A stretch of 64,000 bases of DNA from Cerasibacillus terrae (GCF_008039555.1 NZ_VDUW01000004.1:22132-86131); one strand, 5' to 3'. Counted from the first letter of the stretch, positions 40,154-49,629 are shown. Translations and numbers: made by a program. The notes: generated by a model not told the origin, from the sequence alone.

Positions 40154-40273
40154 AATCTAGCCTCCCATTTATTCTTATGTACGAATCCATTATATAAGTT
40201 TTCCCCGGAAAATGCTTTCATTAACCATCTTTATTTTTTATGAGGTCATAATAGTTCATTTTATAAAATGTTT

Positions 40274-40314
40274 ATACACGAAAAAAGAGGGTTCCCCCCC
40301 TTTTTTTCGTGTAT
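40274..40314 (-). terminator. Hairpin terminator between gapA and pgk
   Basis: ACACGAAAAAAG and GGG pair with CCC and CTTTTTTTCGTGT around a short loop, five bases after the gapA stop. It probably lets cggR-gapA be made in excess of the downstream genes. Confidence 0.65.
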
Positions 40315-40319
40315 CCAAC

Positions 40320-41354
<1,035 letters not shown>

Positions 41355-41358
41355 TTAT

Positions 41359-42387
41359 TTAAAGGGATGAATCCCTTAACAACTGACTTGCTGCTGCTTC
41401 ATCTGTAATTAACATATTACTTTTTCCTTTTTTAAAATAGGATGCAATTGCTTTTGCTTTTGAGGAGCCACCTGCTACTGCAATAACATGGTTTTTATCC
41501 CTTAAATCATCTAATTGAATCCCGATTTTGTATATTTTATGAACAATTTGGCCTTTATCATCAAAATAATACCCAAATGCTTCACTTACTGCATTGCCTT
41601 TTTCTAGTTGTTCCATTGTCTCTGTTGGTGTATTTCTTCGTTTAGCCATTGTCAATGCATTACCTATGCCATGCAACACAATATTTGCACCTTTAATTTG
41701 TTGTAAAATTTCATGGATGGATGGTTCTTTCATCATCGTTTCATAAGATTGCTCACTTAATATATCAGGGATAAATAACATACGATATTTACCATTTGTT
41801 TTATGTGCCATCTTAGCTGCAATTGTATTTGCCTGATGTTCTACTTCTTCACCTATTCCACCACGCGCAGGGACAAAAACATAATTATTCTCTTCATGTA
41901 TTGGAACCATTGCATCAGCAATAGCTGCAATGGTTGTTCCGCCTGTAACCGCAATAATAGAATCAGGCAATAGAATGTTTTTTAAATAATGAACACATGC
42001 TTTTCCCATTTCATATTTTATCCATTCATGCCGATCACTATCACCGGGTACAATGATAATGTATTCAACACCTAATTTTTCTTTCAAGGCTGTTTCCAGC
42101 TTATTTATACCGGAAAACTCCTTCATTTTTGGAGTTAGTTTTTCTAAAAGTACTTTTCCCTCGGAAGTTAAATACATACCTTTATTTGTCGTTTGTAGAA
42201 GATTTTGTTCTTGTAAAAATTCAACTTCACTTCGAATGGTTCTCTCTTTCAGTTTTGTAACATCTACTAAGGATCTTCTTCCAATCGGTTGGAGCAACAT
42301 GACACTGTGCATTATTTTATACCGTTGTTGCATTTGCTCTAATAAGTCTGGGTATACTCTTTTTAGTAACTTCTTGAACTCATTCAT
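41359..42387 (-). CDS. cggR: CggR, central glycolytic genes repressor
   Basis: A 342-residue SorC-family regulator. The N-terminal helix-turn-helix covers about residues 1-90 (GRRSLVDVTKLKERTIRSEVEFLQEQ). The C-terminal sugar-phosphate domain has ITGGTT-like AVTGGTTIAAIAD, VPARGGIG and HVIAVAGGSSKAKAI. In B. subtilis fructose-1,6-bisphosphate weakens operator binding. It is the first gene of its own operon and a matching operator lies upstream. Confidence 0.94.
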   Translation of the reverse strand: MNEFKKLLKRVYPDLLEQMQQRYKIMHSVMLLQPIGRRSLVDVTKLKERTIRSEVEFLQEQNLLQTTNKGMYLTSEGKVLLEKLTPKMKEFSGINKLETALKEKLGVEYIIIVPGDSDRHEWIKYEMGKACVHYLKNILLPDSIIAVTGGTTIAAIADAMVPIHEENNYVFVPARGGIGEEVEHQANTIAAKMAHKTNGKYRMLFIPDILSEQSYETMMKEPSIHEILQQIKGANIVLHGIGNALTMAKRRNTPTETMEQLEKGNAVSEAFGYYFDDKGQIVHKIYKIGIQLDDLRDKNHVIAVAGGSSKAKAIASYFKKGKSNMLITDEAAASQLLRDSSL

Positions 42388-42409
42388 TATATATGCTCCC
42401 CCCCTTGTT

Positions 42410-42491
42410 GGTCAATTTTGTCCCAGCTAATATTATTTTGTCCCACATATAGCAAAAAAATACAGGAAAATCTTTTCCTATATTTATTATA
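42410..42491 (-). promoter_or_regulatory. CggR operator and promoter region of the glycolytic operon
   Basis: The minus strand has two direct repeats, TGGGACAAAATA and TGGGACAAAATTGACC, starting exactly 20 bases apart. This fits the B. subtilis operator CGGGAC-N6-TGTC-N4 repeated. Upstream a TATAAT (42486-42491) is a likely -10, with a weak -35. Repression from a site downstream of the start would be by roadblock. Confidence 0.8.
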
Positions 42492-42526
42492 GCATAATTA
42501 CCCCTGAAATATCCAAAAACAAATAC

Positions 42527-42775
42527 CTACATTTTTTCAGCATATTTATTTAACACCTTGTACAATGTCTCGTAGTTCAAATCATTTCCATAAAGAACAG
42601 AATCCTTTATTTCTATGACTGGAATTTCTAGTTGATACTTTTCCAACCATTCATCACGTAGGTAAATATCTCGCTTTTCTAATGTAAAAGCAAATTCATC
42701 CTGAAATAATTGAAGGAGCTGTTCAGCATCATCACATAAAGGGCAATTCTCTTTTATATATAAATAGATAGACAT
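42527..42775 (-). CDS. Glutaredoxin-like protein
   Basis: An 82-residue thioredoxin-fold protein. The N terminus MSIYLYIKENCPLCDDAEQLLQLF has a CPLC pair (Cys11, Cys14), and IPVIEIKD carries the cis-Pro. This DUF836/glutaredoxin-like group is often found before cggR in Bacillaceae. Thiol-disulfide exchange is likely; a partner is not known. It is about 140 bases upstream of cggR on the same strand, beyond the CggR promoter. Confidence 0.82.
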   Translation of the reverse strand: MSIYLYIKENCPLCDDAEQLLQLFQDEFAFTLEKRDIYLRDEWLEKYQLEIPVIEIKDSVLYGNDLNYETLYKVLNKYAEKM

Positions 42776-42796
42776 TCCTCTCCACCACCTTTTTTA

Positions 42797-42954
42797 ATAA
42801 AGTGAAACTTCAATCAGTGGGAGCTTTCTTCATCTCCCACTGATTGTTAGTTGAACGAATCGGGCCTTTACTGGCTGTTGACCCTCCACTTATAATTCTT
42901 GAGTATCTCGAATTCTTGATGTGGAGGTCTTACAGCCAGTTAATACGCGATAAA
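42797..42954 (+). repeat. Family A structured intergenic repeat, copy 4 (best-preserved)
   Basis: Best intact copy, useful as reference. Order: ATAAAGTGAAACTT; hairpin 1 CAATCAGTGGGAG/CTCCCACTGATTG (13 perfect pairs, ten-base loop); linker TTAGTTGAACGAATCGGGCCTT; hairpin 2 ACTGGCTGT, TTGA-type bulge, CCTCCAC, a ~31-base loop with ATTCTTGAGTATCTCGAATT, GTGGAGG, TCTT, ACAGCCAGT; end TTAATACGCGATAAA. It fills the gap between the glutaredoxin-like gene and ddh. Confidence 0.92.
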
Positions 42955-43000
42955 AGAGAAGCAATGAATGATCGTGAATCCATTGCTTTTCGGCTAATGA

Positions 43001-43981
43001 TTATAGCAAGTCTTTCATAATTTCTGCACTTGTTTTGTGTGTCATTGCTGAAAACGGAATATCAAATGGTGTTTTAGCACCTGTTTCACCTTTTTTATGT
43101 AAGTGATAGGCTGCCCGTGCATAAGCAACTAAAACACTTGCTGTAAATTCTGGGTTACTTTCTAATGTTAATGAAAATTCCATTGCCTGTTTATGGGCTT
43201 TACTTGAATTTCCAGAACGAATGACAAAGCCGCCATGTCTCATTTTTTGATGCTCACTGTCAAATGTTTCTTCATCAATAAAATGAACAGTTGTATCATA
43301 TGGCGCGAAATAATCTGGCATTGTTTTGATTTCTTCTTCAATGCGAGCATGATCTTTTTCATCTGCAACAATATAACAAACTCTCTTATGGCGTTCGGCT
43401 GCAGTTAAGTCTTCCCCTTTCCCATTTCGGGCATCTTCTAAAATCTCCTCCATTGGAACAGTGTATTGAACTCCTTTTTTCACGCCTTCCACCCGCCTTA
43501 CTGCCTCTGAATGTCCTTGGCTTAAGCCTTTTCCCCAAAACGTATGTGTGCCACCGTCCGGGATAACAATTTCACCTAAAAGACGATTTAAAGAAAATAA
43601 ACCTGGGTCCCATCCTGCTGAAATAATTGCAAGCTTTCCTGCCTCTTCTGCAGCTTGATTTACTTTTTTATAATGATCAGGAATTTTTGCATGGTTATCA
43701 TAACTATCAACAATTGGAAATAAACGAGCTAGTTCTGGACTCATTTCAGGTAAATCACTAGCAGAACCACCACATAAAATGAGTACATCTAATTTATCTT
43801 GAAAAGAACGAATATTATCTTGACAATATACATTTGCATTTGTTGCGGTTTGAATCGTGTTCGGATCTCTTCTTGTGAATATTCCTGCCAATTCCATATC
43901 AGGATTTTTTTCAACAGCGAGTTCTGCCCCGCGTCCTAAATTACCATAACCTACAATTCCAATTCTTACTTTTTCTGCCAT
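43001..43981 (-). CDS. ddh: Ddh, meso-diaminopimelate dehydrogenase
   Basis: A 326-residue NADPH-dependent dehydrogenase that aminates tetrahydrodipicolinate to meso-diaminopimelate in one step, for the cell wall and lysine. Rossmann motif VGYGNLGRGAELAVEKNPDMELAGIFTRR; substrate-site stretches SAGWDPGLFSLNRLLGE, HTFWGKGLSQGHSEAVRR and GGFVIRSGNSS are typical. AGGAGAGAGG precedes the ATG. It is divergent from dpaA, which draws on the same pathway. Confidence 0.95.
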   Translation of the reverse strand: MAEKVRIGIVGYGNLGRGAELAVEKNPDMELAGIFTRRDPNTIQTATNANVYCQDNIRSFQDKLDVLILCGGSASDLPEMSPELARLFPIVDSYDNHAKIPDHYKKVNQAAEEAGKLAIISAGWDPGLFSLNRLLGEIVIPDGGTHTFWGKGLSQGHSEAVRRVEGVKKGVQYTVPMEEILEDARNGKGEDLTAAERHKRVCYIVADEKDHARIEEEIKTMPDYFAPYDTTVHFIDEETFDSEHQKMRHGGFVIRSGNSSKAHKQAMEFSLTLESNPEFTASVLVAYARAAYHLHKKGETGAKTPFDIPFSAMTHKTSAEIMKDLL

Positions 43982-44376
43982 ATTCCTCTCTCCTTACATT
44001 TTATCTTACTAAAAGTATAGTCGTTTCTATTCTATTCGGCAAAAGATTCTGTTTTATATGGGGAGAAATTTTGTTATTATGACGAAGATACCGTAGTAAG
44101 CAGACACTTCGCACACGCATAATCATAACCACCAGTCTTGAAATTTAAGAATATGAAAATGAATATGAAACAAATCACAACCCTCTTTGAATGTAAGTTC
44201 ACCAATATGCGCTGTATTTTCAAGAAGTCTCCGTGTATGTCAACTGCTGAAATTCTCTTTTTGAATCGTATGAAGCCTACCTATGTTAAAGTAGAATATA
44301 TACTTCTTAAAAAAATACTGTTCGCATAGATATAGATTAGAAAATTGCTTTCAAATTACTTAGAGGAGTTGTTTTC
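43982..44376. other. Divergent intergenic region between ddh and dpaA
   Basis: This 395-base gap contains a ddh promoter at 44014-44042 (minus strand TTGCCG, 17-base spacer, TATACT). The rest shows no convincing gene or repeat. A 63-codon frame near 44138-44329 lacks a ribosome site and family signature. No clear sigma-K-type promoter for dpaA was found by eye. Confidence 0.55.
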
Positions 44377-45264
44377 ATGTCTAATTCTTTTCATGTATTA
44401 CTAATGGGTGGCGATGCACGATATATCGAAATGGTCAACACACTTAGTAAAAAAGAAATATATACAACCCTTGTTGGTTGGGAAAAAATTACCTTTCCTT
44501 CTAAAAAAGTCACAAAGCAAACATTAAATCAAATTGACTTTTCTACATTCGATGCAATCATGTTACCAGTATCCGGAACAAATGAACATGGTGAAATAGA
44601 ACTAGCACCCTATACAACTGAAAAGCTAGTATTGACAAAAGACATGCTACAAAAAACGAAAGAAAGCTGTGTTATTTATACAGGAGTATCTACTCCATCT
44701 TTAGATAAACTTACATCCTCTACGAATAAAAAACTTGTTTGTTTATTTCAGCGTGATGATTTAGCTATCTTAAACTCCATTCCCACTGCAGAAGGAACAT
44801 TACAAATTGCTATGGAGCAAATGGATGTGACGGTACATAGTTCTTCTGTACTTGTTCTTGGGTTTGGTAGAGTCGGGCTAACGGTTGCTAGGGTTTTTAG
44901 AGCTGTTGGTGGTGATGTGACAGTTGGCATTCGTAGTTCTACCAACGCTGCCCGTGTCCATGAAATGGGGATGAATTCCTTATTTACTGAGGAATTAGAG
45001 CAAAATGTAGGGGCCTTTCAACTTATCATCAACACGATTCCACATTTAATTTTAGATTCACCTGTCATCTCCAATATGAACGAAGAGACGGTTATTATTG
45101 ATCTGGCTTCAAAACCTGGTGGGACTGATTTTTCCTATGCAAAGAAAAAGGAGATTACTGCCATTCACGCTTTAGGCATCCCAGGGAATGTCGCTCCTAA
45201 AACAGCTGGGAAAGTCATTGCAGATGTATTTCTTGATCAATTAAAGCTTAATGATTCTAAATAA
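44377..45264 (+). CDS. dpaA: DpaA, dipicolinate synthase subunit A (SpoVFA)
   Basis: A 295-residue NAD(P)-binding subunit of dipicolinate synthase, which makes the spore-core chelator dipicolinic acid in the mother cell. Landmarks: LLMGGDARYIEMV, LPVSGTNEHGE, LFQRDDLAILNSIPTAEGT, Rossmann VLVLGFGRVGLTVARVF, and the C-terminal IDLASKPGGTDF and LGIPGNVAPKTAGKVIADV. GAGGAG precedes the ATG. Length equals B. subtilis SpoVFA. The usual partner dpaB does not follow: a family A repeat starts at the stop codon and an exporter gene comes next. Confidence 0.95.
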   Translation: MSNSFHVLLMGGDARYIEMVNTLSKKEIYTTLVGWEKITFPSKKVTKQTLNQIDFSTFDAIMLPVSGTNEHGEIELAPYTTEKLVLTKDMLQKTKESCVIYTGVSTPSLDKLTSSTNKKLVCLFQRDDLAILNSIPTAEGTLQIAMEQMDVTVHSSSVLVLGFGRVGLTVARVFRAVGGDVTVGIRSSTNAARVHEMGMNSLFTEELEQNVGAFQLIINTIPHLILDSPVISNMNEETVIIDLASKPGGTDFSYAKKKEITAIHALGIPGNVAPKTAGKVIADVFLDQLKLNDSK

Positions 45265-45346
45265 AGCGAAACTTCAATCAGCGGGAGTTTTCTTCATCTC
45301 CCAGTGATTGTTAGTTGAACGAATCGGGCCTTTACTGGCTGTTGAT
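45261..45346 (+). repeat. Family A repeat, copy 5, left part
   Basis: It begins ATAAAGCGAAACTTC, overlapping the dpaA stop codon, and runs through hairpin 1 (CAATCAGCGGGAG against CTCCCAGTGATTG, two mismatches), the GAACGAATCGGGCC linker and ACTGGCTGTTGAT, then ends abruptly. Its right part is about 300 bases further on. Confidence 0.85.
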
Positions 45347-45644
45347 ACAAGGATCGCTATTGTACTGCATTCTGATGGTTTTTGGTCTAACTTTAGAATG
45401 CGCCGCATTAGTGGTCTTTTTTTTCTTTTTAAAATTACTCATACCTCTTAAATAAATTCCTTTTTTGACATTTATTGTAACGATATGTTATATTGTTTCG
45501 ATATGCTTACATAATTTGTATGCTACTTATACAGGTGTATAGAGCCATTACATGATTGTTTATCTCTCATTTACAAATCCATTCCAAATTACATCCAACT
45601 TTTTATTCTCTTTAATGATATGATAACCCATTTTATAGCTATTC
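45347..45644 (+). other. 298-bp segment replacing the hairpin 2 loop of a family A copy
   Basis: Unrelated AT-rich sequence stands where other copies have a ~38-base hairpin 2 apex. It holds a GCATTCT/AGAATGC hairpin followed by a long T run (near 45380-45430), a possible dpaA terminator, and a promoter facing the exporter. No ORF is apparent. Confidence 0.6.
45465..45493 (+). promoter_or_regulatory. Probable promoter of the MFS exporter gene
   Basis: TTGACA, 17-base spacer, TTATAT (or TATATT with 18). The motif CGATATG occurs twice, 18 bases apart, around the -10 and could be a regulator site. Confidence 0.6.
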
Positions 45645-45678
45645 GTGGAGTTCTTACAGCCAGTTAATACGCGATAAA
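45645..45678 (+). repeat. Family A repeat, copy 5, right part
   Basis: GTGGAGTTCTTACAGCCAGT then TTAATACGCGATAAA matches the 3' arms and right end of the other copies, continuing the element interrupted at 45346. It lies in the leader of the MFS gene. Confidence 0.85.
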
Positions 45679-45722
45679 TGACTGAACTCGATAATCAATG
45701 GTTTGGAAAGGATATGGTAATA

Positions 45723-47054
45723 ATGACCAAACAATTAAAGTATTTACTAGCAACTTCCTGGTTTATTACACTTTTTGCTTCACTAAATATTAATATGTTC
45801 AATCTTGGTATTCCACAAATATCTCAAGATTTTCATTTAAACTCTTCTGAGGCTAGTTGGATTGCTTCTGGATTTGTATTATGTACGGGAATTTCTGCAA
45901 TTATCTTTGGAAAACTGGCTGATATATACCCTACACGCAGATTAATGATTATTGGAATCAGTTTGTTAGCAGCAGGTTCCTTAATCGGCCTTTTTAGTCC
46001 AAATTATTGGATGGTTATTGTTGGAAGAATGCTTCAAGGTGCAGGTGCTGGTTCTTTTCCTTCTGTAAGTATGGTGATGGCAGCAAAATTTTATCCCGCG
46101 GAAAAGCGCGGTTTATTTATTGGCATTGTCATGTCAAGTATCACTTTCGGTGCGGGATTCGGACCACTTATTGGAGGTTATTTGACACATCTATTGGGTT
46201 GGAGAGTATTGTTTGCTCTTTCTTTATTTAGTGTAATCGGTGTGCCACTGCTCCTAAAGTTTACACCGAAGGAAACAATATCCAAAGGACAAATTGATAT
46301 TTTAGGAGCTATTTATTGTGCGTTAAGTGCCTTGTTTTTATTATTAGGAATTCAAACACATCTAGGATTCTTTGTTTTAGCTATTTTATTTGGTATTATC
46401 ATGATTTGGCATAGCAAACGTTGTAAGGATCCTTTTATTAGAATAGGAATTTTTAAAAATATTCCTTATAGTATGTCCATTATTATGGTATTTTTAGTCA
46501 ATCTTACGCATATAGCTACATTTTTTGTTCTGCCACTAATGTTGATTCATGTAAATGACTTAAATGAAGCATGGACAGGTCTAATTATATTCCCTGGAGC
46601 TATTTTTTCAGCATTTGCCGGGTCAACAATTGGAAAACTAACCGATGCATATGGGCCAACATTAATGGTCCGTTGGGCTACATTATCCATGACTACTATT
46701 TTCTTTATTATTTCAATATTGGTAGGCCAATCCTATATTTGGATTACACTCGCAATTCTCTTGGAGTATACTGCTTATTCCATCAATCAAGTGGCCATAT
46801 CTAGTTTTGTCAGCAAGATTTTGGATTTTGAAGAAGTAGGAGCTGGGATGGGCATGATGAACCTATTTCTTTATATAGGGATGGCTATTGGTACCGCAAT
46901 ATTCGGTAAAATATTAACAGCAGATATGGGAAAATGGAATCCACTTAATAACAGTGATTTTTATTCTTATAGCAACGCATTTTTATTATTAAGCCTGCTG
47001 ATTTTAAGTGTATTATTCTTTTCTTTCATTGCAAAACGAACAGCGAAAGAATGA
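45723..47054 (+). CDS. MFS exporter, TetA(L)/DHA2-like
   Basis: A membrane transporter of about 443 residues with roughly 14 hydrophobic segments. Motif A-type GKLADIYPTRRLMIIG, motif C-like GAGFGPLIGGYLTHLLGWR, and the late segments TGLIIFPGAIFSAFAGSTIGKLTD and EEVGAGMGMMNLFLYIG resemble the TetA(K/L) branch of 14-segment drug/H+ antiporters. The substrate cannot be told. The longer frame from 45678 begins inside the repeat and lacks a ribosome site; ATG at 45723 with AAAGGA about ten bases upstream is preferred, though spacing is long. It may be an acquired gene. Confidence 0.82.
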   Translation: MTKQLKYLLATSWFITLFASLNINMFNLGIPQISQDFHLNSSEASWIASGFVLCTGISAIIFGKLADIYPTRRLMIIGISLLAAGSLIGLFSPNYWMVIVGRMLQGAGAGSFPSVSMVMAAKFYPAEKRGLFIGIVMSSITFGAGFGPLIGGYLTHLLGWRVLFALSLFSVIGVPLLLKFTPKETISKGQIDILGAIYCALSALFLLLGIQTHLGFFVLAILFGIIMIWHSKRCKDPFIRIGIFKNIPYSMSIIMVFLVNLTHIATFFVLPLMLIHVNDLNEAWTGLIIFPGAIFSAFAGSTIGKLTDAYGPTLMVRWATLSMTTIFFIISILVGQSYIWITLAILLEYTAYSINQVAISSFVSKILDFEEVGAGMGMMNLFLYIGMAIGTAIFGKILTADMGKWNPLNNSDFYSYSNAFLLLSLLILSVLFFSFIAKRTAKE

Positions 47055-47246
47055 CATATTCTAATATAGATAAAATTTGAAATGTCTTTCCAAGCTTAAA
47101 GTAATATCTTTATAGACATAAAGGGAATAAAAAAGCATATAATTAGGAATGAAGTATACAATTTGAATATAAAATCCAGATTGACTTGATGAAAGCCTAT
47201 TCTGTTTATTTTCATCAAGTAGGCATCATTTCTACAAAATATAAGT

Positions 47247-47286
47247 AAAAAGAATCAAGGGGAATTCTTATATTCCCCTTGATTCT
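47247..47286 (-). terminator. Terminator of the tRNA-Arg gene
   Basis: A 15-pair stem AGAATCAAGGGGAAT/ATTCCCCTTGATTCT with a short loop; on the minus strand it ends in TTTTTACTT. It begins nine bases after the tRNA 3' end. Confidence 0.88.
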
Positions 47287-47294
47287 TCAGTTAG

Positions 47295-47368
47295 CGCGCC
47301 CGAGAGGACTTGAACCCCCGACTCATGGTACCGGAAACCATTGCTCTATCCAGCTGAGCTACGGGCGC
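47295..47368 (-). tRNA. trnR: tRNA-Arg (anticodon CCG)
   Basis: The minus strand folds into a full cloverleaf: acceptor GCGCCCG/CGGGCGC, D arm GCTC/GAGC, anticodon arm ATGGT-TTCCGGT-ACCAT with anticodon CCG, and T arm GGGGG-TTCAAGT-CCTCT (G-U and one weak pair). CCA is not encoded. It reads CGG arginine codons. A terminator follows directly, so it is a single-gene unit. Confidence 0.93.
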
Positions 47369-47538
47369 ATTTTTTTATGACACAAACAATATTATAGCGT
47401 TTATTTCATTACGTGACAAGTATTTCTAGTTTTACTGTTTATTTTTTAACATAGAAGGGAAAAATGATGATATATCTATGAAGATTCTAATAGAATAAAT
47501 GAGAGAAATAAAGAGTTTATTACATTCTAGACATTTTG

Positions 47539-47568
47539 TTTGACCTTCATTGACCTTTCGTTTATGAT
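47539..47568 (+). promoter_or_regulatory. CtsR operator overlapping the clpP promoter
   Basis: TTTGACCTTCATTGACC (47539-47555) is the complement of GGTCAATGAAGGTCAAA, one mismatch from the CtsR heptad repeat. It overlaps the promoter TTGACC (47540-47545), 17-base spacer, TATGAT (47563-47568). This predicts heat-shock derepression of clpP. Confidence 0.88.
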
Positions 47569-47611
47569 AAAATTAGATTCCATAATATAGCATTATAAGG
47601 AGGATTTTCAA

Positions 47612-48199
47612 ATGCAATTAATTCCAACAGTTGTTGAACAAACAAATCGTGGAGAACGTGCCTATGATATTTATTCACGTTTATTAAAAGACAGAATTAT
47701 TATGCTCGGCAGTGCAATTGATGATAACGTAGCGAATTCAATTGTAGCTCAACTATTATTCTTAGAAGCGGAAGACCCTGGTAAAGATATCTCTCTTTAC
47801 ATTAATTCACCTGGTGGTTCAATTACCGCAGGAATGGCTATTTACGATACCATGCAATTTATTAAGTCAGATGTTTCTACTATTTGTATAGGAATGGCTG
47901 CTTCTATGGGAGCATTTCTACTTGCAGCAGGTGAAAAGGGAAAACGCTATGCACTACCAAATAGTGAGATTATGATCCACCAACCATTAGGTGGAACACA
48001 AGGTCAAGCAGCAGATATTGAAATCCACGCAAAGCGTATTCTACAAATGCGTGATAAAATGAACCAAATTCTATCAGAAAGAACTGGGCAACCAATCGAA
48101 GTTATTGCAAGAGACACAGACCGTGACAATTTTATGAGTGCTCCTTCTGCTGTTGATTACGGTTTGATTGATAATATACTAGAACGTAAACCAAAGTAA
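47612..48199 (+). CDS. clpP: ClpP, ATP-dependent Clp protease proteolytic subunit
   Basis: A 195-residue serine protease forming the 14-mer core that works with ClpC, ClpX or ClpE. The triad is Ser98 in GMAASMGAF, His123 in MIHQPLGG and an Asp near 172 in [18 protein letters not shown] precedes the ATG. It is a monocistronic, CtsR-controlled gene with its own terminator. ClpXP is also the main destroyer of tmRNA-tagged proteins, whose ssrA gene is in this window. Confidence 0.98.
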   Translation: MQLIPTVVEQTNRGERAYDIYSRLLKDRIIMLGSAIDDNVANSIVAQLLFLEAEDPGKDISLYINSPGGSITAGMAIYDTMQFIKSDVSTICIGMAASMGAFLLAAGEKGKRYALPNSEIMIHQPLGGTQGQAADIEIHAKRILQMRDKMNQILSERTGQPIEVIARDTDRDNFMSAPSAVDYGLIDNILERKPK

Positions 48200-48206
48200 A
48201 GGTAAT

Positions 48207-48246
48207 AAAAATCCCGTACTACATTATTCTGTAGTTCGGGTTTTTT
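48207..48246 (+). terminator. Terminator of clpP
   Basis: CCCG and ACTACA pair with TGTAGT and CGGG around a six-base loop, followed by TTTTTT; 13 bases after the clpP stop. Confidence 0.9.
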
Positions 48247-48267
48247 GATGTTTAAAATATATCTACT

Positions 48268-48522
48268 TTATTTATTAGTAACGAATTGAACCAAATCATT
48301 TAATGCCGTTTCCTCATCTGGACCATCGGCAATTAATTTAACCGTTTCCCCATGTGTAATTGCTAAACTCATTAATCCCATAATACTTTTTGCATTGATT
48401 TTCTTTCCATCTTTTTCCAAAAATAAATGAGATGAATAGCGATTTGCTTCTTGAACAAATTGAGCTGCAGGTCTTGCCTGTAAGCCTGTTTCAAGTTCTA
48501 TTTTAACTTCTTTTTCAACCAA
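48268..48522 (-). CDS. crh: Crh, catabolite repression HPr-like protein
   Basis: An HPr paralog that acts only in regulation. TGLQARPAAQF has Gln where HPr has the phosphorylated His15, so it cannot carry PTS phosphate. Ser46 in NAKSIMGLMSLA is the HprK target; Crh-Ser-P helps CcpA repress genes. The TTG at 48522 is chosen because it puts Gln at position 15 and gives 84 residues as in B. subtilis, with GGGGGAG ten bases upstream; an ATG nine bases further up sits too close to that site. It lies after whiA as in B. subtilis. hprK is at 59-60 kb. Confidence 0.93.
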   Translation of the reverse strand: MVEKEVKIELETGLQARPAAQFVQEANRYSSHLFLEKDGKKINAKSIMGLMSLAITHGETVKLIADGPDEETALNDLVQFVTNK

Positions 48523-48668
48523 GGAAATCATTCTCCCCCTTCTTTTGGAAATACTCCTACAGTCTATGATTTATATCTATCTATAAATACTAGTAATTAT
48601 AACATGTTCAAAAGAAAACGTTAACTATTTATAATCGATTCAAAAAGATATGAAATCATATTTTGAAT

Positions 48669-49607
48669 TTAATATTTCCCTTGTTCTATTTTATTTGCAA
48701 TTTCTGTAATTTTTTTCATTCGATGATTTACTCCAGATTTGGAAATTTTCCCGCTCGGTATTAATTCACCTAATTCTTTTAAGGATGCTTCTTCATTTTG
48801 CTTCCGAGCAATTGCTACTTCACGAAGTTTATCAGGCAGTGCATCCAATCCAATGGTTCTCTCTATAAAGGAAATTTTTTCCATTTGTTTGAAAGCTGCT
48901 CCAATTGTTTTATTAATGTTCGCTGTTTCACAATTCACAAGACGGTTAACCGAGTTTTTCATGTCTCTAACAATCCGAACATCTTCAAATTTAAATAATG
49001 CATTATGAGCTCCAATGATATTGAGTAAATCTGTAATCTTTTCTGCTTCTTTTAAATAAACTATATACCCATTTCTCCTTTGTAATTGCTTCGCTCTTAA
49101 ATCAAATGTATTCATTAAATGACATAATGCTTCATTATGATCTTCATAAACATTAAAAATTTCCAAATGATAAGATGAAGTTTCTGGATTATTAATGGAT
49201 CCACCAGCTAAAAATGCTCCACGTAAATACGCTCGTTTACAACATGTCTTCTTTACAATATCTTTTGAAATTTGATGATTAAAAGTATACGGTTCTTTAT
49301 AGATCTTTAAATCCTGTAAAAGTTCCTGTACCTTTGTACTCATTCGGACGATGTACACATTATTTTTTTTCAGTTTCATTTTCTTACGTACAAGTAGTTC
49401 AATCGGAATTGGATACATTTCTTTAATTAGAGAATAAATTCTACGTGCAATTGCAGCATTTTCTGTTGGTATATCTAGAGTGAATGCCTGCTGTGAAAAT
49501 GAGATAACCCCATTCATTCGGATCAATGCGGAAAGCTCTGCGGTAACACAGCAAGTATTTGATTCCATCCTTGTTAGTTCATTTTTTATTTCTGAAGCAA
49601 AGGACAT
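48669..49607 (-). CDS. whiA: WhiA, sporulation/division-associated DNA-binding protein
   Basis: A 312-residue protein with an N-terminal LAGLIDADG-homing-endonuclease-like domain ([27 protein letters not shown], residues lacking the nuclease acid pair) and a C-terminal helix-turn-helix ([22 protein letters not shown]). In B. subtilis WhiA influences cell division and chromosome segregation. [11 protein letters not shown] at 49607 has GGAGG seven bases upstream and is taken as start. Part of the rapZ-glmR-whiA-crh group. Confidence 0.95.
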   Translation of the reverse strand: MSFASEIKNELTRMESNTCCVTAELSALIRMNGVISFSQQAFTLDIPTENAAIARRIYSLIKEMYPIPIELLVRKKMKLKKNNVYIVRMSTKVQELLQDLKIYKEPYTFNHQISKDIVKKTCCKRAYLRGAFLAGGSINNPETSSYHLEIFNVYEDHNEALCHLMNTFDLRAKQLQRRNGYIVYLKEAEKITDLLNIIGAHNALFKFEDVRIVRDMKNSVNRLVNCETANINKTIGAAFKQMEKISFIERTIGLDALPDKLREVAIARKQNEEASLKELGELIPSGKISKSGVNHRMKKITEIANKIEQGKY

Positions 49608-49629
49608 GGATTTCCCTCCTTTACCCACT

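Noticed and set aside
44138..44329. 63-codon ORF in the ddh-dpaA gap
   Set aside because: No ribosome site, a non-ATG first codon in context, and no recognisable motif.
47185..47224. Pseudoknot-like arrangement downstream of the MFS gene (CTTGATGAAA, GCCTA, TTTCATCAAG, TAGGC)
   Set aside because: The linkers between arms are zero bases, too short to span the first helix, so the two stems exclude each other; a plain hairpin is more likely.
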